Notes: generated by a model not told the origin, from the letters alone. Positions 26,546-40,155 are shown, counted from the stretch's first letter. The stretch is 64,000 nucleotides of DNA from Gemmatimonadaceae bacterium (GCA_016742275.1 JACVCD010000001.1:1-64000); one strand, 5' to 3'. Translations and numbers: made by a program.

Positions 26546-27673
26546 ATGCTGATGCATCTGGTCGCGCGCGACTATCGCAATTTCACCACGCTCGACATTG
26601 AAATTCCGTCGAGTGGCTTGGTGGTGGTTGGTGAAAACGGACACGGAAAGACCAACCTGCTGGAAGCCGTGGCATATCTCGCGCTGCTGCGATCATTCCG
26701 TGGTGCGCGTGATGCCGATGTGGTGCGCTTTGGCGCTCCCGCTTTTCATGTGCGGGCCACGCTGTCTGAGCCATGTGACTGGCACACTGTCAGTGTCGGC
26801 TTCGAACGCAGTACGCGCCGTAAGCGCGCAACGCTCGATGGCGTCGAACAGCCACGCCTGACCAATGCACTTGGTGCCGTCCCATCGGTGGAGTTTTCTC
26901 CTGCGGACGTGGCATTGGTGAACGGCGGCCCGGGTGAACGGCGCCACTATCTTGATGTCATGCTGGCCCTGTCGTCTCCGGCCTATCTGCAGGCGCTGCA
27001 GCAATACCGCGCGGCATTGCTCCGTCGCAATGCCATGCTCAAGTCGGCGCAGCAGAGTGGAGCACGCGGCTCGGCAGCAGACGATCGGGTGAGTGTGTGG
27101 GAACCGGCACTGGCATCGGCAGGTGGTCTGTTGCTGGCCGCACGTCATGCGTTTGTGCAAGCACACGAAGCACGCTATGTGGAGCTGTGCGCGCGCATCG
27201 GCGAACACGAACCGGCTCTCATGCGCTATCACGGCGCCGGCGGAGACAGTAGCGCACCAACTGACGTCACAGCGCAATCTGCTGCGCTTACTTCTTCGTT
27301 TGCGCAGCAGCGCGCCAATGAAATGCGGCGCGGCAGTACGCTCATCGGACCGCATCGCGACGACCTGCAGTTGCATCTGGGCGGGCGCGATCTTCGCACA
27401 TTTGGTTCGGCAGGTCAGCAACGCAGCGCTGCCATTGCCTTGCGCTTGCTCGAACTCGCGGTGCTTACCACGGCTTTGGGCCATGCCCCATTGCTGCTGC
27501 TCGACGATCCGTTTGCCGAGCTTGATCTTGGCCGTGCCGCGCGCGTACTCGAACTGCTCGAAGGGGCCGGTGCAGCGCAGGTGCTGCTCGCCGTTCCGCG
27601 CGTCGAGGATATTCCGGCGGCCTTCACACGACTCGAGCGACGCACCATGCAGCGCGGGGAGTTGCTTCGATGA
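26546..27673 (+). CDS. recF: DNA replication and repair protein RecF
   Basis: The 375-residue SMC-like ATPase loads RecA at single-stranded gaps. It has the N-terminal ARDYRNF, Walker A VVGENGHGKTNLLEA, the YLALLRSFRG segment, VNGGPGERRHYLDVML, the signature region FGSAGQQRSAAIAL and Walker B LLLDDPFAELD. GAGG precedes the chosen ATG; GTG 26534 and ATG 26552 are alternatives. Its TGA overlaps the dciA start. recF commonly sits between dnaN and gyrB. dnaN is absent here but gyrB follows. Confidence 0.95.
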   Translation: MLMHLVARDYRNFTTLDIEIPSSGLVVVGENGHGKTNLLEAVAYLALLRSFRGARDADVVRFGAPAFHVRATLSEPCDWHTVSVGFERSTRRKRATLDGVEQPRLTNALGAVPSVEFSPADVALVNGGPGERRHYLDVMLALSSPAYLQALQQYRAALLRRNAMLKSAQQSGARGSAADDRVSVWEPALASAGGLLLAARHAFVQAHEARYVELCARIGEHEPALMRYHGAGGDSSAPTDVTAQSAALTSSFAQQRANEMRRGSTLIGPHRDDLQLHLGGRDLRTFGSAGQQRSAAIALRLLELAVLTTALGHAPLLLLDDPFAELDLGRAARVLELLEGAGAAQVLLAVPRVEDIPAAFTRLERRTMQRGELLR

Positions 27674-27978
27674 GCGAACGCAAACGTGCACCCGCCAAAC
27701 TCGGTGATGTGGTCGCTTCAGTGCTCGAAAACGCCGGACTCACTGGTCGTGTCGCACAGGCGTCAGTCATCCCCGAGTGGGCACGATTGGTCGGACCGCA
27801 GATCGCCGAAGTCACTGAGCCGTTGTTGCTGCAGCAGGACGGTACGCTGTGTGTTGCCGTACGCACACACGCATGGATGCAGGAGCTGACGCTGCTCGAG
27901 CCCGAACTTCTCAACTCGGTCAACAAGGACCCGGCGCGTCCCCCCATTGTCAAGCTCCGGTGGCTGCTCCGACGCTAG
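27670..27978 (+). CDS. dciA: DciA-type (DUF721) helicase-loading protein
   Basis: The 102-residue protein contains the DUF721 domain: KLGDVVASVLENAGL, VIPEWARLVGPQIAEVTEP and GTLCVAVRTHAWMQELTLLEPELL. DciA is the ancestral loader/operator of the replicative helicase in bacteria lacking DnaC/DnaI. It overlaps recF by four bases (ATGA) and precedes gyrB, a very common neighbourhood for DciA. It is short because it lacks the N-terminal extension seen in some homologues. Confidence 0.88.
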   Translation: MSERKRAPAKLGDVVASVLENAGLTGRVAQASVIPEWARLVGPQIAEVTEPLLLQQDGTLCVAVRTHAWMQELTLLEPELLNSVNKDPARPPIVKLRWLLRR

Positions 27979-28010
27979 CGCAAGGGCAATCTTAAACTAT
28001 TGAAAAATAA

Positions 28011-30092
<2,082 letters not shown>

Positions 30093-30108
30093 TCAATCGA
30101 AGAAAGAT

Positions 30109-30144
30109 GGGCCGGCGCCAGAATCCATGGCGCCGGCCCTTTTT
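30109..30144 (+). terminator. Rho-independent terminator of gyrB
   Basis: GGGCCGGCGCCA (30109-30120) pairs perfectly with TGGCGCCGGCCC (30128-30139) around a seven-base loop and is followed by five T. Confidence 0.95.
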
Positions 30145-30173
30145 GTTTTCAAGCAGAAGTGATTGCGACGTGC

Positions 30174-31652
30174 TCACCGAAACGGACTGGCAAACCTCGC
30201 ATCGATGAGGAACGTCGAATCCGTCAGCGATCGGAGAAATGCAAGCAATGACGCCCGCTCCCCTTGTGTCAGGTTCAGACGCAGCGGCGGCAAGTTGGGA
30301 TTGGGCTGCTGACCCGCCGGTGGTGGCACACGCAACCGTTGATCCAACTGCGGATTGGCCTGCACACCGCGATCGTAGAAGTCCACCACCGCTTCCAGTG
30401 TGAGAAAGCGTCCATCGTGCATATACGGTGCACGCACGGCCACATTGCGCAGTGATGGTGCCTTGAACGTCCCGTTCCCAGCGCCGACATCGGTGATCGT
30501 GGCATCGAGACCCGTGTTGCGCGCCTGGTCGCCAATCTGCAGCACGGTGGAGTGGCAACGTGCGCAACCTGCACGACCGGTGAACAAAGCCTGTCCTTGC
30601 TGTACATCGACGGGCAGCCGCGTGAAGTCTGGTGTCCCGTTGCCATCGAATGCACGATCGAGTGTGCTGTTCCACGAATTCAGCGCGCGTACAAACTGCG
30701 CGAGCGCACGACTGATACGTTCGGTCGTGATCTCGCGCGAGCCAAAGGCCGCCTCGAAGAGCTGTGGATAGTGCGACGTCAGTGAGACCTTGGTGACCAG
30801 GTCATCGAGCGTCAGCCCCATCTCCGTCGGGTCCTGAATGGGCTGCAACACCTGCGCTTCGAGTGTGACCGCACGCTCATCCCAGAAGAAGCGACCATTC
30901 GCGTAGAAGCGCGCATTGGCCAGTCCCATGCTATGACGCGCGGCGCGCCCACCCATGAACCCACGGCTCAGGCGGGCCGTATCCGAAAACGCGAACTGTT
31001 GCTGATGGCATGATGCACATGCCACTCGATCATTCGCGCTCAATCGCCGATCATAGAACAGCACCCGTCCCAGCGTCGCGCCGGCATCCGTGGTCGGATT
31101 GGCGTTTGGTGTGTTGTCCAATGCGAGTGCGCCATTCCCAGGTGCCGCCACATGCCGTGGAATAGGCACACGTGCGTCGCTGTAAGCCGCCGGCGTGGCC
31201 GGAAGCACTGGCACCGTGAGATCATCACTGAACACCACGATCGTGAACTGCTGCGAAGCCATACGGCCAGTGGTATCGCGCGCCGTAATCGTGACCCGCT
31301 GCACGCCAGGTGTGTTCGGCACACCCATGATTTCACAACCCGTGGCAGACAACCCCGCAGCTCCACCTGCGAATGTCACCGTGTAGGTGAGTCCGGTACG
31401 CCGCGGATCACTGAATACACTTCCGCCACGACTGGCGTCATAGCGAAATGGCACACCGACCATGGCGGCCTGTGCTGAATTGGGTATCAGCACAGCAACT
31501 GCCTCGGTATTACTGGGCAGGTTCGTTGGCGGCGGCGACTCATCGTCTGCATCACTCGCGGCCACCGGATCACCTGCGCAGGCGATCAGATGCAATACCA
31601 ACGTCAGCGTGAACGCAACGCGTGCAGTGGATGTTTTGATCAGGAGGGGCAT
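30174..31652 (-). CDS. Di-heme cytochrome c peroxidase/MauG-family lipoprotein
   Basis: The 492-residue protein starts MPLLIKTSTARVAF and has a lipobox LIAC near residue 25; GGAG lies before the chosen ATG. Residues about 45-145 look like an Ig- or cadherin-like domain (VPFRYDASRGG, GVQRVTITARDTTGRMASQQFTIVV). Next comes the peroxidase with two c-type heme sites, CASCH near residue 215 and CARCH near residue 365, plus LRNVAVRAPYMHDGRFLTLEAVVDFYDRG typical of the family. It probably reduces peroxide or oxidises a protein partner in the periplasm. It depends on the Ccm system encoded at 18-22 kb. Confidence 0.92.
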   Translation of the reverse strand: MPLLIKTSTARVAFTLTLVLHLIACAGDPVAASDADDESPPPTNLPSNTEAVAVLIPNSAQAAMVGVPFRYDASRGGSVFSDPRRTGLTYTVTFAGGAAGLSATGCEIMGVPNTPGVQRVTITARDTTGRMASQQFTIVVFSDDLTVPVLPATPAAYSDARVPIPRHVAAPGNGALALDNTPNANPTTDAGATLGRVLFYDRRLSANDRVACASCHQQQFAFSDTARLSRGFMGGRAARHSMGLANARFYANGRFFWDERAVTLEAQVLQPIQDPTEMGLTLDDLVTKVSLTSHYPQLFEAAFGSREITTERISRALAQFVRALNSWNSTLDRAFDGNGTPDFTRLPVDVQQGQALFTGRAGCARCHSTVLQIGDQARNTGLDATITDVGAGNGTFKAPSLRNVAVRAPYMHDGRFLTLEAVVDFYDRGVQANPQLDQRLRVPPPAGQQPNPNLPPLRLNLTQGERASLLAFLRSLTDSTFLIDARFASPFR

Positions 31653-31736
31653 TGTGTCTCCATCAGCAAGCGCCTCGGCGCGCTCGCGGGAAGAGTCTTC
31701 AAGGAGGGGTGTTGTGACAAGAAACACACATCCTGC

Positions 31737-33857
31737 TTATGCCCCCACCTCCAGGATCCGCCGCGCGTCCGCAATGGCTTCGCTCGTGCCCGCCAAGGCT
31801 ATCACATCGCCGGCCCGCAGCACCTCGCGACCCACTGGCAGCAAGACCTGTTCGTCGCCGTGGGTAATAGCCAGAACTACTGCACCAGTGAGTGAACGCA
31901 ATTCCAGTTCACCAAGTGTTCGTCCAGCTACCGGGCTGGAGGCTGGAACGCGAACCGGTACCGGGTCTCCAAGTCCAGGGACCACCTTGTACAAACGCTC
32001 GAGGCCCGCAGGCTTGATCGCAGGAAGCACGATAGCTGGTGCCTCACCATCCGTGTGCTCGGTACCTGACGTCGGCTCCTGGGTCGGCTCAGACGCCATC
32101 TGACGACCCAGCGCCGACAAAATGATCTGTGCACCGGCCTTGGTGTGTCCCTGCAGCTCTGTCGTGCTACGCCAGAAAGCCACGATGAACCAGGTGAGCA
32201 CGAGACCGAGAATGATCGGCGCACGACTCATCGGCACAAACGGCGCCGTAATGGCCAACAACGGAATGCCCACCAATGCCACGATGGCCAATTGCAGCGT
32301 GGCCACCAGTGCACGACGCGGCGCCGCCGCGTAGTCCAGTCGACGTTCGTCTTCGCGTGGCAGCGCGCGTGAAGCGAGCAACATGCCAAGCGCCCGCGAC
32401 ACGCGTACGATGCCGATAAAGAGTGGCAACGCCAGCGCGGCAGCTGCCACGAGGATGGCAATGTCTGCCATCCGCTGCGAAACCGCAGAGTACTCCACCA
32501 ATTGCTGTGCCAGCACCCCACGCTCGATCGCCGTGCCAATCACCACACCGGCCAACAGCGCCGCGTCGAGCACCAGCCAGCGCACCTTGCGGCGGATGAG
32601 CAACTGGGTGCTGGCTTCCGCTGGCGCACGGCGCATGCGCTCGATCCACGACCCGTACAATCCCACAAAGGTCTGCAGTGGCCGCGGCAGATGGCGATCC
32701 ACCCACGACGAGACCGGATCGGCTGCACGAATGAACAGCGGTGTGGTGAGCGTCGTGATGGCCGATACGGCCACAGCCACCGGATAGATGAAGTCGCGCG
32801 TGGCACCATTGGCCAAACCGACACCGGCGATGATGAATGAGAACTCGCCGATCTGCGTGAGACTCATGCCAGCCTTGGTGGCCGTGCGCGCGTCATTGCC
32901 ACTCAGGAATGCGCCGGTGGAAACCGCCAGGAACTTGCCCGACATCACCACGACCGTGAACACCAACACCGCCACCCAATTCTGCGCGATGAGTCTCGGG
33001 TCAATCATCATGCCGACCGACACGAAGAACACCGCAGCAAACATGTCACGCACTCCGGCAATGGTATGCTCCACCTTGTGCGCTTCACCGGATTCAGCAA
33101 CCAATGAACCGGCGATGAACGCACCAAGCGCTGCCGAGTAGCCGAAGTTCACGGCCAAGAGCGCGGCAGCGAAGCAGATACCAAGACTCACCACCAGCGT
33201 TGTCTCGGCGCGCTCGAGTTTCACGACATGGCGCACCAATCGTGGAACGAGCAGCAGGCCAACTCCCACGAGTCCCACGAGGAACAAACCGAGCTTCCCC
33301 ATCGTGGTCACCAGCGTGCCAGCACTGACACTGCCACCCGCTGACATGGTAGTGAGTGCCGCGATGAGCAGGATGCAGATCAGGTCTTCGAAGATGAGAA
33401 TCCCGAATACCAGATCGACAAATCGTCCTTTGACACCCTGCTCAGCAAACGCCTTGACGATGATCGTGGTCGAGGAGATCGCGACGATCGCACCCGCATA
33501 CACACTTTCCAGCGTGGTCCATCCGAGCAACTGCGCGGCGCCGAATCCGAACAACGCCATCGCACTGCAATCGATCAATGCCACGAATCCGGATGTCGCA
33601 CCCACCTGCGCCAACCGACGCAAACTGAACTCGAGTCCCAATCCGAACATCAGCAGAATGACACCGAGTTCGGACAGCGCGCTGATCATTTGTGTGTCGA
33701 CCGCCAACGGAATCGGCACGTGCGGTCCCACAATCATTCCGGCCAGCAGATAGCCGAATACCACCGGCTGACGGATACGCTGGAACACGAACGTCGTGAC
33801 CGCCGCCACGCATAGGATCAGGGCGAGGTTGGTCAGAAAGGCGTGCGCGTCGTGCAT
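31737..33857 (-). CDS. Kef-type cation/proton antiporter with TrkA-C domain
   Basis: The 706-residue membrane protein has the CPA2 antiporter core: RIRQPVVFGYLLAGMIVGPHVP, LSELGVILLMFGLGLEFSL, AIVAISSTTIIVKAF and FGILIFEDLICILLI. A second, shorter hydrophobic region follows (residues about 425-590). The C-terminal TrkA-C-like domain (VPASSPVAGRTLGELELRSLTGAVVLAITHGDEQVLLP) probably gates it by ligand. No full NAD-binding TrkA-N domain is seen. The ATG at 33855-33857 (MHDAHAFLTN) fits the family. The ion specificity (K+ or Na+) is unknown. Confidence 0.9.
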   Translation of the reverse strand: MHDAHAFLTNLALILCVAAVTTFVFQRIRQPVVFGYLLAGMIVGPHVPIPLAVDTQMISALSELGVILLMFGLGLEFSLRRLAQVGATSGFVALIDCSAMALFGFGAAQLLGWTTLESVYAGAIVAISSTTIIVKAFAEQGVKGRFVDLVFGILIFEDLICILLIAALTTMSAGGSVSAGTLVTTMGKLGLFLVGLVGVGLLLVPRLVRHVVKLERAETTLVVSLGICFAAALLAVNFGYSAALGAFIAGSLVAESGEAHKVEHTIAGVRDMFAAVFFVSVGMMIDPRLIAQNWVAVLVFTVVVMSGKFLAVSTGAFLSGNDARTATKAGMSLTQIGEFSFIIAGVGLANGATRDFIYPVAVAVSAITTLTTPLFIRAADPVSSWVDRHLPRPLQTFVGLYGSWIERMRRAPAEASTQLLIRRKVRWLVLDAALLAGVVIGTAIERGVLAQQLVEYSAVSQRMADIAILVAAAALALPLFIGIVRVSRALGMLLASRALPREDERRLDYAAAPRRALVATLQLAIVALVGIPLLAITAPFVPMSRAPIILGLVLTWFIVAFWRSTTELQGHTKAGAQIILSALGRQMASEPTQEPTSGTEHTDGEAPAIVLPAIKPAGLERLYKVVPGLGDPVPVRVPASSPVAGRTLGELELRSLTGAVVLAITHGDEQVLLPVGREVLRAGDVIALAGTSEAIADARRILEVGA

Positions 33858-33878
33858 GGCACCTCGGGAAAGCGCAAG

Positions 33879-33914
33879 AAAAAAGCCCGGTCGTCGAACG
33901 AGCGACGACCGGGC
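33879..33914 (-). terminator. Rho-independent terminator of the small membrane-protein gene
   Basis: GCCCGGTCGTCG (33885-33896) pairs perfectly with CGACGACCGGGC (33903-33914). On the minus strand it is followed by six T. It ends the 33938-34183 transcript, so the antiporter just downstream needs its own promoter. Confidence 0.9.
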
Positions 33915-33937
33915 CGGACTCAATCACCCGACGCCGT

Positions 33938-34183
33938 TCAGGGCGTCTGGAATTCGCCCTTGGCCTGACGGCTCAATTGACTCGAGAAGTTGAGCGCTAC
34001 CGTGATGAGCGCAGCGAACAACACGGTCAGGGCGATATAACACACCGTCGTCATGGTCGGCTCCATGCCGCCCGTCGGACTCGGCGTGGAGATGTACATG
34101 AGCAGACCATACAGACCGAGCAGCGGCAGCACAGCTGCGGCTGCCACGAGGCTGAGCAGGCGATTCATGGACGGAGAAATCAT
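33938..34183 (-). CDS. Small two-helix membrane protein, unknown function
   Basis: The 81-residue protein has two hydrophobic segments (LLSLVAAAAVLPLLGLYGLLMYI and TTVCYIALTVLFAALITVAL) joined by a short loop TPSPTGGMEPTM, and a polar C-terminus. I do not recognise the family. An alternative start is the Met at residue 6 (34168). It is flanked by a perfect terminator and stands alone, which supports it being a real gene. The 154 bp upstream to the phosphorylase gene show no other feature. Confidence 0.7.
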   Translation of the reverse strand: MISPSMNRLLSLVAAAAVLPLLGLYGLLMYISTPSPTGGMEPTMTTVCYIALTVLFAALITVALNFSSQLSRQAKGEFQTP

Positions 34184-34337
34184 CGCGCAACAGTCATGGG
34201 CGCCAAGGCGCCAGTGGATGGAGCGCAGCCGGAACGGCCGCTGACCTCAGCAAACTAAGGTGATGTACGCCCTACGGGGAGTGGGAATCCCAATTGGAAC
34301 CCGAAACCGGGCCTGATTCATGCACGACCGCTGTGGC

Positions 34338-35672
34338 CTAAGCGTCGTCCCATTGCTGAACCCCGGCCTCGGTGACCCGATGCGAAATCAGCGGCAAGGG
34401 CGGCTCGGCATCTTCTGCGATGCGAACAGCCGTCTGGAGGGCGGCCCGTCCCGCAGCAACGCCAGCGCTATCCCGCGCGAAAATGGTGGCCAGTGGTTCA
34501 CCCGCCCGCACCACGTCGCCGGGTTGGGCCGTAATGACAAATCCAACCGAGGCGTCGACGATGTCATCCACTTTGGTGCGACCACCGCCAAGCGCGGTGA
34601 TGCCACGTCCGATTGCCCTCGGCTCGACCTGCGCCACCACACCGGCACGATCGGCCAGAAACAGCTCGACTTCGTTGGCCTGCGGCAGCAAGGACGGGTC
34701 ATCCACGACTGCCGGATCACCACCCTGTGCTTCGATGATCTGCTGAAAACGCGCAGCCGCTCGTCCACTCGAAATGGCGACTTCCATCCGGCGACGTGCG
34801 TCGTCGCGATCGGTAGCCACAGCACCCAGTACGAGCATCTCGGCACCGAGTGCGTAGGTGACCTTCATGAGATCGGGTGGCCCTTCACCACGCAACGCCA
34901 TGATGGACTCTTCTACTTCTATCGCGTTGCCACAGGCGCGGCCCAGTGGACGATCCATTGCCGTGAGCAAGGCAACAACCGGACATCCATGATCAGCTCC
35001 CAATTCGATCATGGTGCGAGCCAACTCGAGACCACGATCCAGCTCTGGCAGGAACGCTCCAGACCCACGCTTCACATCGAGCACCAATCCAGTCAGTCCT
35101 TCGGCCAGTTTCTTGGACATGATACTTGCTGCAATGAGCGGGATGCTCTCCACCGTACTCGTCGCGTCACGCAACGCGTACAGCTTGCGATCAGCCGGTG
35201 CGATCTCACGGGTCTGTCCGATGAGTGCGCATCCGAACGATTCGAGCTGCTGTGTTGCCTGTGCCAGCGTAAGATCCGTGCGGAATCCCGGGATCGACTC
35301 GAGCTTGTCGAGGGTACCGCCTGTATGCCCCAATCCACGTCCCGACATCATTGGCACGGCCACACCGCATGCCGCCACGAGTGGTGCCAGAACCAACGAC
35401 ACTTTGTCGCCAACGCCACCGGTCGAATGCTTGTCGACGCGGCCCGCACGCAGATGGTCGAGATCCAGCGTCGCACCACTGTGCAGCATGGCGTCGGTGA
35501 GTGCGCCAATCTCGTCGCGCGTCAGCCCATTGAAAAAGATGGCCATGGCGAGGGCGGCCATCTGGTAATCGGGCACGTCGCCAGCGGCATATTGCTGCAT
35601 GAGCGTGCGCCACTCCGCCGGCGCAATTTGTCCGCCGTCGCGCTTCCGTTCGATCAGTGAGCGAGCTTCCAT
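34338..35672 (-). CDS. Thymidine/pyrimidine-nucleoside phosphorylase
   Basis: The 444-residue enzyme shows LIERKRDGGQIAPAEW, YQMAALAMAIFFNGLTRDE, DKHSTGGVGDKVSLVLAPL (phosphate binding) and MSGRGLGHTGGTLDKLESIPG. The C-terminal beta-barrel region ends GEPLATIFA. It cleaves thymidine or uridine with phosphate and feeds pyrimidine salvage together with Tdk at 58 kb. Sequence alone does not decide between DeoA and Pdp. The ATG at 35670-35672 is five bases from the divergent TPR gene start. Confidence 0.94.
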   Translation of the reverse strand: MEARSLIERKRDGGQIAPAEWRTLMQQYAAGDVPDYQMAALAMAIFFNGLTRDEIGALTDAMLHSGATLDLDHLRAGRVDKHSTGGVGDKVSLVLAPLVAACGVAVPMMSGRGLGHTGGTLDKLESIPGFRTDLTLAQATQQLESFGCALIGQTREIAPADRKLYALRDATSTVESIPLIAASIMSKKLAEGLTGLVLDVKRGSGAFLPELDRGLELARTMIELGADHGCPVVALLTAMDRPLGRACGNAIEVEESIMALRGEGPPDLMKVTYALGAEMLVLGAVATDRDDARRRMEVAISSGRAAARFQQIIEAQGGDPAVVDDPSLLPQANEVELFLADRAGVVAQVEPRAIGRGITALGGGRTKVDDIVDASVGFVITAQPGDVVRAGEPLATIFARDSAGVAAGRAALQTAVRIAEDAEPPLPLISHRVTEAGVQQWDDA

Positions 35673-35677
35673 ACGTT

Positions 35678-36547
35678 ATGCCAACCTACATCGTCTCCAG
35701 GCCGCTCGCACGGGTGTGTCAGTTCACGCGAACACAGGTCCTGATGCTGGGGCTGCCACTCGCCGTGCTGCTTGTTGCCGCTGCACCTATGGCGGGTCAG
35801 GTGGCGCCGCGTTCACACAATGCCACAACGACACTGAACGATGGGTCGCCGAGCGATCTGATTGCGCAGGGTGATCGGGAAAGTTCGGCGCGTCGGCCGG
35901 CCGCCGCATTGTCGCTATACGAACGCGCCATTCAACTCGAAGCCACCAACTACGCCGCACTCTGGAAAGCATCGCGTGAAGCGGTGGATCTCGGTGAATT
36001 CGAAGCATCTGAGTCTGTCCGGACCGGCCTGTATACCAAAGCCACGGACTACGCACGTCGCGCCACGGCGGCCAATCCATCAGACGCTGAAGGTCACTTC
36101 AATTTGTCACGGGCAATCGGCCGCACGGCATTGGCTGTAGGCCCGAAGGATCGCATCAAGTACGCCGTGGAAGTACGCGATCAGGCGCGTGAAGCGCTGA
36201 GGCTCGATCCGCGCCACCCGGGAGCCTTGCATGTCCTTGGTGTGTGGAACGCCGAGGTGATGCGTCTCAATGGGTTTACGCGCACGATGGCGCGCGCATT
36301 TCTGGGCGGGAAAGTTCTGGACTCCGCCAACTGGGCGGATGCGCAGCGCTACCTGGAAGAAGCGGTGCGAATCGAACCCAGCCGACTGGTGCATCATCTC
36401 GATCTCGCCCGCATCTATCGGGACATTGGCCGTAAGGACGCGGCTCGTACGGAGTATCAGGCCGCGATCCGCTCGCCCGATATCGATGCCAATGACGATC
36501 GCTACCGGCAGAGCGCCGAAGAAGAACTCCGGCGACTCCGCAAGTAA
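35678..36547 (+). CDS. Exported TPR-repeat protein
   Basis: The 289-residue protein has an N-terminal hydrophobic signal (VLMLGLPLAVLLVAAAPMAG) and at least three TPR-like units: AALSLYERAIQLEATNYAAL, RRATAANPSDAEGHFNLSRA and YLEEAVRIEPSRLVHHLDLA. A segment DQAREALRLDPRHPGALHVL is also TPR-like. No catalytic motif is present, so it is presumably a periplasmic scaffold. The start is uncertain between ATG 35678 and a codon at 35657; the latter would overlap the divergent phosphorylase gene. Confidence 0.8.
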   Translation: MPTYIVSRPLARVCQFTRTQVLMLGLPLAVLLVAAAPMAGQVAPRSHNATTTLNDGSPSDLIAQGDRESSARRPAAALSLYERAIQLEATNYAALWKASREAVDLGEFEASESVRTGLYTKATDYARRATAANPSDAEGHFNLSRAIGRTALAVGPKDRIKYAVEVRDQAREALRLDPRHPGALHVLGVWNAEVMRLNGFTRTMARAFLGGKVLDSANWADAQRYLEEAVRIEPSRLVHHLDLARIYRDIGRKDAARTEYQAAIRSPDIDANDDRYRQSAEEELRRLRK

Positions 36548-36557
36548 CGGCCTTTAC

Positions 36558-36878
36558 TTACCAGCCTACGGAATCACGCGCGTCGTTGACGAACTCACGC
36601 CCACGCTGCACACCACGGCGGGCGAGACGACGCGCGGTACGGGCTGTGTCATCGCGGAGCTCTTCTACCGCGTCACTGCCCTTGGCATAGAGGCGTCGCG
36701 CGTTGCGGCGCAGATGACGACGGGTGTCTTCGCCACTTGCCGGGGCCAATAGCAGGGCCGCGCCAGCACCAAGCGCCAATCCGATCAGCACGCCGATGCC
36801 AAGTGCCCGGGAATCCATACGCTGTGCGGGTGCGTCGTCCGCCTCATCCGCTTCGTCGCGTGCGTTGCGCTCGAACAT
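36558..36878 (-). CDS. YtxH-domain protein
   Basis: The 106-residue protein has an acidic N-terminus and one glycine/alanine-rich membrane helix (ALGIGVLIGLALGAGAALLLAPASG). A basic, helical, coiled-coil-like tail follows (TRRHLRRNARRLYAKGSDAVEEL and onward), the YtxH layout. GGGGGGAG just precedes the ATG. Such proteins are often stress-related envelope proteins, but the function is unknown. It is convergent with the TPR gene. Confidence 0.82.
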   Translation of the reverse strand: MFERNARDEADEADDAPAQRMDSRALGIGVLIGLALGAGAALLLAPASGEDTRRHLRRNARRLYAKGSDAVEELRDDTARTARRLARRGVQRGREFVNDARDSVGW

Positions 36879-36930
36879 GCTCCCCCCTGCGCCATCCAGG
36901 CGCGATCATGGTGATGGTTAACCGTTACGG

Positions 36931-38967
<2,037 letters not shown>

Positions 38968-39066
38968 TGGACCGAGTCGAATGGCGCGGTGCATCACCAG
39001 TGGCATGCACCGTTACAACGGTGGACGCTTGACGTGACCGCGTCCAACAGCGAGCGTCACGCAGAC

Positions 39067-39600
39067 ATGAGCGCTACTCTGCCCCCGACTGCCCTGCGCA
39101 CCCTTTCGGTGCCCGTCGAGTTTTTCGGCGGGCTGCGTGCCGCCGCCTCAACACCCGATGCGATTCGCGACGCCGGCTTTGTGGCCGGCCAGGCGCTTTT
39201 CGAGCACTTCGCTTCGTGGCTGGCCGATCAGGGTGAAGCCGCACCGACCGCTCTTTCCGACGAACAGTTCCCCTGGCTGTTGCAGGCGTTCTTTCACGGA
39301 CTGGGCTGGGGGCGGGTCGAACTGGTTCCACTCAGTGAAGCCGTCATGGCGCTCGATACCAGCGAGTGGGGCGAGGCCGACGCCAACGGCTCGACCGGCG
39401 GATGCCTGGTCTCTACGGGCGTGTTTGCTGGCTTCTTCGGTCGATTGGCCGATGCACCAATCGCGGTGCTTGAAGTGGAGCCGGAGCTGGCCGCTCCTGG
39501 ACGCTGCCGTTTCCTGCTCGGCAGCGTAGATGTGATGGAATACGTCTGGGAAGCCATGGAACGCGGCATCCCCTACGACCGTGCCGCCGCCAGCGCCTGA
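39067..39600 (+). CDS. Hypothetical protein, weakly V4R (hydrocarbon-binding)-like
   Basis: The 177-residue protein starts MSATLPPTALRTL and contains FFGGLRAAASTPDAIRDAGF, GQALFEHFASWL, FHGLGWGRVELVPLS and GGCLVSTGVFAGFFGRLAD, then VAVLEVEPELAAPGRCRF. The late glycine-rich GWG segment followed by a CxxTxGxxAGFF-like helix recalls V4R domains, but similarity is weak and I would not assign a ligand. The reading frame extends upstream of 39067 without conservation. It is convergent with a phosphoribosyltransferase gene. Confidence 0.65.
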   Translation: MSATLPPTALRTLSVPVEFFGGLRAAASTPDAIRDAGFVAGQALFEHFASWLADQGEAAPTALSDEQFPWLLQAFFHGLGWGRVELVPLSEAVMALDTSEWGEADANGSTGGCLVSTGVFAGFFGRLADAPIAVLEVEPELAAPGRCRFLLGSVDVMEYVWEAMERGIPYDRAAASA

Positions 39601-39621
39601 GTCGCGCCAGCGTCCTCAGAC

Positions 39622-40155
39622 TCAGGGGTCCGTCAGGACCCCGACATACTTGGGATTGGGGCGCAGTTCACCGTCCAGCAGGACCTCGCGATCCCACGGC
39701 AGCACGATCATGGCCTGCGTGGCGAGTGCGTGATAGTCGGGGGCATAGCCACCGGTCCGAAAACTCACGGCGGTGCGCACCTCACGTGCCCCCGCATTTA
39801 CGATGGCACCAATGGCGAGACGCATGGTCTGCCCGGAATCGCAGGTCTCATCCACCAGTAACACACGCTTGCCCCGAACATCGCTTGGCGCGGCTCCGAA
39901 AACCGCAGGCGTTTCGCGTACCTGATCGGCACTGTAGCGCCGTGAAATCAGGATGGAGTGGAAGGGCAAGTCGAGAATGGCCGCGACGGCCGCACCGGGC
40001 ACAACACCAGCCGTGGCCACGCCAACCACCAGATCCGGCATCCATTCGCGTGCTACGCGCAGGGCCAGAGCGCGCGCCAGTTCGCCGAATAGCGGCCAAT
40101 CGACAATGAGTACCCCCTTCGCGGGATCGGGCGCATACGGGTTCGGTCCAGTCAT
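39622..40155 (-). CDS. Phosphoribosyltransferase-family protein
   Basis: The 177-residue type I PRTase has the PRPP-binding loop RVLLVDETCDSGQTM near residue 97. VVGVATAGVVPGAAVA (pyrophosphate loop region) and ILISRRYS also fit the fold. It may act in purine or xanthine salvage, since PRTases of this compact type include Gpt-like enzymes, but the base is unknown. The start is ATG 40153-40155 (MTGPNPYAPDPAKG). Its last codons form a hairpin (39625-39642). Confidence 0.87.
   Translation of the reverse strand: MTGPNPYAPDPAKGVLIVDWPLFGELARALALRVAREWMPDLVVGVATAGVVPGAAVAAILDLPFHSILISRRYSADQVRETPAVFGAAPSDVRGKRVLLVDETCDSGQTMRLAIGAIVNAGAREVRTAVSFRTGGYAPDYHALATQAMIVLPWDREVLLDGELRPNPKYVGVLTDP
39625..39642. 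terminator. Hairpin between convergent genes
   Basis: GGGGTCC (39625-39631) pairs with GGACCCC (39636-39642) around GTCA. It overlaps the 3' codons of the phosphoribosyltransferase gene. No T tract follows, so it is a weak terminator at best. Confidence 0.4.

Noticed and set aside
34320-35660. 446-codon plus-strand frame opposite the nucleoside phosphorylase
   Set aside because: The minus-strand protein carries every phosphorylase motif; the plus frame has only Arg/His/Thr-rich composition bias.
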